The notes beneath the pieces are model-generated. The model was given only the letters and a program-made list of their open reading frames with translations, did no database searches and was not told where the DNA came from. Positions 60,288-64,000 of a stretch of DNA of 64,000 bases are shown piece by piece. Position 1 is the stretch's first letter. Each line of letters opens with the position of its first letter. Location of the stretch: positions 1,436,224 to 1,500,223 of the forward strand of contig NZ_LR733844.1 in assembly GCF_902506455.1 (NCBI RefSeq). Direction: 5' to 3'. The position numbers were made by a program, and so were the translations under genes. Origin of the DNA: Sphingomonas sp. 8AM (lineage in GTDB: Bacteria > Pseudomonadota > Alphaproteobacteria > Sphingomonadales > Sphingomonadaceae).

Positions 60288-60364
60288 CGTCATTACGAGC
60301 GTAGCGAAGCAATCCAGAGCCGGACCAGGACGCCCTGGATTGCTTCGCTGCGCTCGCAATGACG
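60288..60364. repeat. Extragenic palindrome, family B, copy 3
   Basis: A full copy with the same orientation of its centre (CGGACCAGGACGCC) as at 2649-2725. The left arm has two differences (ATTACGAGCGTAGCG). It lies between the membrane-protein gene and the protease gene. Confidence 0.9.
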
Positions 60365-60380
60365 ACAAAACGGAGCCAAC

Positions 60381-61136
60381 TCATTCTGGTGCGCCATCGC
60401 GACGGGCGCGGCGGAGCGCGAACGGCACCAGCGCGACCCACATCACGGTCAGGAAGGCGAGCAATTGCGTGGTCTGCGCTGCGCCGCCGGGCAGATAGCC
60501 GAACCCGCCCAGCGACGCGGCGTAGAGCGCGAACGACACGACCGCGACCGCGATCGCCGGCACGTCCGCGCTGCCGCCCGCATCCTGCGTCGCGAACCAG
60601 CGCAAGGCGACGACGAACAGCATAATGACCCCGATCAGCAGTAACCGCAGCCCGGCATGACCGGCGGCGATGCCGGTCGCGAGCGGGTAGAGCGTCACCG
60701 CCTCGACCGGGAACAGCTTCACGAGGCTGGTGTAATAAGGCTCGGCGGGCGGCGGCGCGGCGGCAGTCTTGCGCAGCGGGTCGGGCCTGAGCCGCAACGT
60801 ACCACGCAGCGCCGGGCGGGTGGTGGCGACCGGCATGCCGAGCGCGGTGATCGCGCGCCCGACCGCGGCGGCGTAGCGCGCGACCGCGTCATCGTCGGGA
60901 GCGAGCGCCGCGCCGATCGCGACCGCCTGCTCGCTGCGATCCTGCACGGACGCATAGGCCGGCTGGTCGCCGGCGACCGGCGCCGCGGCGAAGCGGTCGC
61001 GCGCACTGCCGAGCGTGGTGCGCAACCCGAACAACGTGTCGAAGAAACGCGGGACGAAGCGGGCGTCCTCGACCAGACCTTGCAGCTGGTCGGCGAGCGC
61101 GTCGGCGGCTGCGACGGCGGTGGCGAAGTCGGTCAT
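60381..61136 (-). CDS. Membrane protein, unknown function
   Basis: A 251-residue protein. The first 130 residues are helical and soluble (TAVAAADALADQLQGLVEDARFVPRFFDTLFGLR). Three or four hydrophobic segments follow from about residue 158 (LRLLLIGVIMLFVVALRWFA, DVPAIAVAVVSFALYAASLGGFGYL, TTQLLAFLTVMWVALVPFAL). The ATG at 61136 overlaps the stop of the lipoprotein gene (ATGA), so the two are coupled. The reading frame runs open into the lipoprotein gene, but that extension is in the wrong frame of that gene. No family recognised. Confidence 0.75.
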   Translation of the reverse strand: MTDFATAVAAADALADQLQGLVEDARFVPRFFDTLFGLRTTLGSARDRFAAAPVAGDQPAYASVQDRSEQAVAIGAALAPDDDAVARYAAAVGRAITALGMPVATTRPALRGTLRLRPDPLRKTAAAPPPAEPYYTSLVKLFPVEAVTLYPLATGIAAGHAGLRLLLIGVIMLFVVALRWFATQDAGGSADVPAIAVAVVSFALYAASLGGFGYLPGGAAQTTQLLAFLTVMWVALVPFALRRARRDGAPE

Positions 61137-62140
61137 AGCGGCGTCCCCAGCGAAGCGATCAGCCCGAGTGCGCGGGTGAGACGATCGATGTTCACGCGCG
61201 CCGCGGCGCGGCGCTGCGCGGGCGTGAAGCGTCCGGCAAGCGCGTCGCGCAGCCCGGCCTGCGCGGTCGCGGCGAGCGCGAGCGCGGCGCTCACCTCGGC
61301 GGCGCGTGCCGGTCCATCGCGCGCGGCGGCACGCGCGGCGAAGATCCGCGCTGCCAGTTCCTCGCGCTGCGCCGCGCCCAGATCGGCGCGCCCGCGCAGA
61401 TAGCTGCGGAACAGCGCGTTGCCGTACAGATCGTCGGCGGTGCGCGCCGCGCCCTTGCCCCAGACATCGACCTGCACCGTGAGCGCGGCGAGCGCGCGAT
61501 CGACCGTCGCGCCACGCTCCGCCACCAGCGCGCGCACCGCTTTCACGTCGCGCGCCTCGCGCGCGAGCTGGTCGGCGAAGGCGATCAGCGCGATCAGGCT
61601 CTGCCCCTGCTCGCTCGCCGCAGCGGCGTTGATGCCGGGAATGTCGGTTCCCGCGACGAAATTGCCGAAGCGCGCGACGCGGTCGACCTGATCGGCGAAC
61701 GCGGTCAGCTCGGCGACGACATCGGTTTTGGGCGCGTCGAGGATCGCGGCGAGCGCATCGGCATAATCGGCGACCGCCGCGAGCAACGCGATGCGCGGCG
61801 CGAGGATCGCGCGCGGGCTGTCGGCGATGTCGATCGCGAAGGCGGCATGGCCGGGCGCGGGTGCGGCGTCGCCAGGACACAAAGGCGCCGGCGTGGCACG
61901 CGGGTCGAGCGGGATCTGGATCCGCAGCGGCGTGAGCGGCAGGCAGCCCGGATCGCTGGCGACCAGCGCGGCCGCAGCGGCGCGGCGCCGCGCCTCGATG
62001 TCGTCGAAATAGCGCGCGCTGGCGGCGACCGCGACGCGCGTGTCGCGCTGCACCGCCCCGGCCGACTCCAGCCGGATCGCATTGCCCGCGCACCCGGCGA
62101 GCAGGGCGGGCAACAGCAGCAACGGGACCGAACGACGCAT
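61133..62140 (-). CDS. Lipoprotein, unknown function
   Basis: A 335-residue lipoprotein (SVPLLLLPALLAGC, lipobox LAGC). The mature part is almost entirely helical and Ala-rich, with heptad-like stretches (ALAAILDAPKTDVVAELTAFADQVDRVARF, LIALIAFADQLAREARDVKAVRALV). It would form an elongated helical domain. The ATG at 62140 has AAGGAG seven bases upstream; an in-frame GTG two codons earlier is less well placed. Coupled with the membrane protein downstream, it may form an envelope complex. Confidence 0.75.
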   Translation of the reverse strand: MRRSVPLLLLPALLAGCAGNAIRLESAGAVQRDTRVAVAASARYFDDIEARRRAAAAALVASDPGCLPLTPLRIQIPLDPRATPAPLCPGDAAPAPGHAAFAIDIADSPRAILAPRIALLAAVADYADALAAILDAPKTDVVAELTAFADQVDRVARFGNFVAGTDIPGINAAAASEQGQSLIALIAFADQLAREARDVKAVRALVAERGATVDRALAALTVQVDVWGKGAARTADDLYGNALFRSYLRGRADLGAAQREELAARIFAARAAARDGPARAAEVSAALALAATAQAGLRDALAGRFTPAQRRAAARVNIDRLTRALGLIASLGTPL

Positions 62141-62238
62141 CCGCACGCTCCTTCAATCGGCGAGTCGGGGCGATCCTTCCATAGTCGCGCGATGTAGGAC
62201 AGCGTTTCGAGGGGGTTAGCGGGCGGGGCCCGATTGCC

Positions 62239-63153
62239 TCACACCCTGATGTCCGCCGCCCCGGTGATCCGCTGCCGCACCGTCTCGCCGGTCGCGCGTT
62301 CCTCGTTCGAGAAGCCGTCGACGTCCGGCAGCGCGCCGAAATCCAGCCCGGTCATCTCCGCGATCGACCGGATAGAGCGCTGATAGGTGCGGAACGCGCC
62401 GAACAGCAGCGCCATGCCGTCGACGTCGACCTCCTGCGCGATCAGATAGGCGGTCGCCGACGGACGGCCGTCGTCGTGAACGAACGCCACCACCTTCCAA
62501 AAGGCCAGCGGGATCGCGACGCCGCGGTAGACGGGATCGTCGGCGCGGAAGACCGGGCCGGTGAAGACGCTGGCGCGCTCGCGGACGCGACGGGTGTTGG
62601 CGAGGATATAATCCTCCAGTTCCAGCCACGTCCGCTGGTTGAACACCGACAATTGCGGCGCGCAATTGGTGAAGTGGAACGTGTCGCGGTTGGCGGTCGC
62701 GGCGTCGGGGCCCCAGTTCGGGTCCTCGCGGCGGACGAGATGCCCGCGGTCGAAATCGTTGTCGGCGTAGAGCGCGTCGCCGGCCTGCGCTTCCGCGGGG
62801 ATGCGGCCGTCGAGCGCCCACGGATCGCCGCCACGCGGCACCGACACGCTGGCGCTGCCGTCGAGATTGGCGGCGGTGAACAGCGCCAGCCGCCGCGTCC
62901 GCGACATCACCACGGTGAAATGCGTATAGTCGAGCCGTCCGTCGTCGCGTCCTGCGACGGGCAGCACCGCGTCGGCCGGGACGGTCGGCAGCGGCACCGC
63001 GAACGCGCCGAGATGGTCGGCACTATAGCCCTCGCGTCCCGCCAGCGAGGCGGGTGACGAGGTGCGCGCTTCCGCCAGCAGCGCCGGTGCTGGTGCGACC
63101 AGCGGGCGCAGATCCACCAGCCGGGGACGGTAGTGGAGGTCGATCGTCGTCAT
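62239..63153 (-). CDS. DNA/RNA non-specific endonuclease (NUC1/EndoG type)
   Basis: A 304-residue nuclease. The beta-beta-alpha-metal core has DRGHLVRRED with catalytic H138, followed by HFTNCAPQLSVFNQRTWLELE, where N172 and E180 fit the magnesium-binding region. No signal peptide is visible, unlike the secreted Serratia nuclease. The ATG at 63153 has GGAG seven bases upstream. About 50 N-terminal residues precede the core (PASLAGREGYSADHLG). It is the first gene of a minus-strand stretch that continues with the lipoprotein pair. Roles could include nutrient, competition or defence functions. Confidence 0.88.
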   Translation of the reverse strand: MTTIDLHYRPRLVDLRPLVAPAPALLAEARTSSPASLAGREGYSADHLGAFAVPLPTVPADAVLPVAGRDDGRLDYTHFTVVMSRTRRLALFTAANLDGSASVSVPRGGDPWALDGRIPAEAQAGDALYADNDFDRGHLVRREDPNWGPDAATANRDTFHFTNCAPQLSVFNQRTWLELEDYILANTRRVRERASVFTGPVFRADDPVYRGVAIPLAFWKVVAFVHDDGRPSATAYLIAQEVDVDGMALLFGAFRTYQRSIRSIAEMTGLDFGALPDVDGFSNEERATGETVRQRITGAADIRV

Positions 63154-63262
63154 ACGCTGTCTCCGCAAAAGGCGCCCGACCGTGCATAATCCATGAGCGC
63201 GCGCTTCGTTCGGCCCGTGCGCGGCATTGCCCGCACGCCGGTCGCCGGGTAGCGGACGCGGG

Positions 63263-63823
63263 ATGCACGCGCTTCCCCGCCCCGCCTGGCTGATCGGCGC
63301 GCTGGCGCTGCTGCTCGCGGGCTGCGGCGGACGCTACCGCGCGGTCAGCGACACGCCCGTGACGATCGGCCGGCCCTATGTGGTGCGCGGGGTCAGCTAC
63401 GTCCCCGCCGCCGCCCCCGATTACGACATGCTGGGGCGCGCGAGCTGGTATGGCGGCGAGAGCGGCAACCGCACCGCACGCGGCGAGAAGTTCCGCCCCG
63501 GCTGGATCACCGCCGCGCATGCCACGCTGCCGCTGCCGAGCTATGTCGAGGTGACGTCGCTCGATACCGGCCGGGTGATCGTGGTGCGCGTCAACGATCG
63601 CGGCCCGTTCGCGCGCGGGCGGATCATCGATCTGTCGAAAGGCGCGGCGCAGGCGCTGGGGCTGCGCGACTCCGGGCACGGCGCGGTGCGGGTGCGCGTC
63701 GTCGAACCGCCCGAGCGCGACCGTGAGCGGCTGCGCCACGGCAAGCCCGCCGCACCACGCCCGGACGCCGATCCGACGGCGCTGGCGTTCTGGCGCGCGC
63801 AGCTGGCGGCCTCGGGGATGTAA
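63263..63823 (+). CDS. rlpA: Septal ring lytic transglycosylase RlpA family lipoprotein
   Basis: A 186-residue lipoprotein (LALLLAGCGG; Cys21). The double-psi beta barrel has GRASWYGGESGNRTARGEKF, TAAHATLPLPSYVEVTSLDTGRVIVVRVNDRGPFARGRIIDLSKGAAQALGL. This is the standard RlpA signature including the NDRGPF motif. No SPOR domain follows; the protein ends after a short charged tail. It would act on peptidoglycan in the outer-membrane face of the periplasm. The ATG at 63263 is weakly preceded by GCGG; an ATG at 63227 is an alternative. Confidence 0.9.
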   Translation: MHALPRPAWLIGALALLLAGCGGRYRAVSDTPVTIGRPYVVRGVSYVPAAAPDYDMLGRASWYGGESGNRTARGEKFRPGWITAAHATLPLPSYVEVTSLDTGRVIVVRVNDRGPFARGRIIDLSKGAAQALGLRDSGHGAVRVRVVEPPERDRERLRHGKPAAPRPDADPTALAFWRAQLAASGM

Positions 63824-63931
63824 GGCCTTGGCGGCTCCGATCGTCGACCGGCAGATCGCTTCCATTTCGTGCGGCGAAAACGCACCACGGCGCGGTGAGC
63901 ATCGCCCGCCGCGCCGCGTTCCCGTGACAGT

Positions 63932-63955
63932 GCCGCGGGCGTCGCCGCCCGCGGC
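63932..63955. terminator. Strong hairpin between convergent genes
   Basis: GCCGCGGGCG (63932-63941) pairs perfectly with CGCCCGCGGC (63946-63955) around TCGC. It lies ten bases past the stop of the minus-strand gene at the right edge and about 110 bases past rlpA. There is no U-tract. Confidence 0.5.
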
Positions 63956-63964
63956 CTTCCGTCA

Positions 63965-64000
63965 TCAGCCGAAGATGATGTCGCTCGACAGCATCTTGAG
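63965..64000 (-). CDS. C-terminal end of a gene entering from the right
   Basis: The reverse strand reads ...LKMLSSDIIFG then TGA at 63967-63965. Only 11 codons are visible, so the product cannot be named. The stop is followed at once by the hairpin at 63932-63955, which supports a real gene end. Confidence 0.35.
   Translation of the reverse strand, partial: LKMLSSDIIFG

Noticed and set aside
61137..62156. N-terminal extension of the membrane-protein frame (60381-61136) across the lipoprotein gene
   Set aside because: The extension is Arg-rich and out of frame with the lipoprotein, which has its own start, lipobox and ribosome-binding site.

Overview
The window looks like a chromosomal segment of a high-GC alphaproteobacterium of the Sphingomonadaceae type (Sphingomonas or a close relative). 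The basis is the strong G/C third-position bias, two large TonB-dependent receptors, a LacI-controlled glycan-uptake locus, extragenic palindromes of the CATTGCGAGCG...CGCTCGCAATG kind, and small secreted proteins that I associate with this family. No rRNA, tRNA or CRISPR array was seen. All family assignments come from reading motifs; no database search was run.

Left part (1-10,870): the first 45 bases are the 5' end of an IS5-type transposase running off the edge. A glycan-utilisation locus follows: a GH3 beta-glucosidase (minus), divergent from a LacI regulator, a TonB-dependent transporter and a secreted PF10091/GH144-like glucanase (plus). Together they would import and degrade a beta-glucan, possibly beta-1,2-glucan. 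A STAS/SpoIIAA-like protein and an arylsulfate sulfotransferase lipoprotein come next.

Centre (11,146-33,270): a Wzx/Wzy-type exopolysaccharide cluster in four transcription units. The minus unit 17,028->11,146 holds a polymerase/ligase, an OPX export lipoprotein, a Wzc tyrosine kinase, a TPR-like protein and a small secreted protein. The plus unit 17,180->20,072 holds an aminotransferase, an initiating sugar-phosphate transferase and a beta-helix protein. The long minus unit 31,215->20,098 carries twelve tightly packed genes: hydrolase, two FabH-like synthases around an acyl carrier protein, two reductases, a Rieske oxygenase, a PglD-like acyltransferase, two glycosyltransferases, a flippase and an EpsG polymerase. 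A PglF/WbpM-type 4,6-dehydratase is divergent from it. Dehydratase + aminotransferase + PglD-like acyltransferase + PglC-like transferase is the bacillosamine-type pathway. The embedded acyl-ACP genes suggest that the amino sugar carries a dedicated, perhaps hydroxylated, acyl group instead of plain acetyl. I consider this the most novel system in the window.

Surface region (33,697-49,911): a 2,903-residue autotransporter adhesin with about 1.2-kb internal repeats, and a convergent two-partner secretion pair (TpsB transporter plus a 1,874-residue TpsA hemagglutinin-like exoprotein).

Right part (50,449-64,000): two small exported proteins, a TPR-sulfotransferase, a TPR-2OG/Fe(II) oxygenase, a TonB-dependent receptor that appears to lack most of its plug domain, a protealysin-like M4 protease overlapping its emfourin-type inhibitor, a lipoprotein/membrane-protein pair, a DRGH nuclease without signal peptide, RlpA, and the last codons of a gene entering from the right. 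Two families of palindromic repeats sit between the genes of both ends but not in the exopolysaccharide or adhesin regions.
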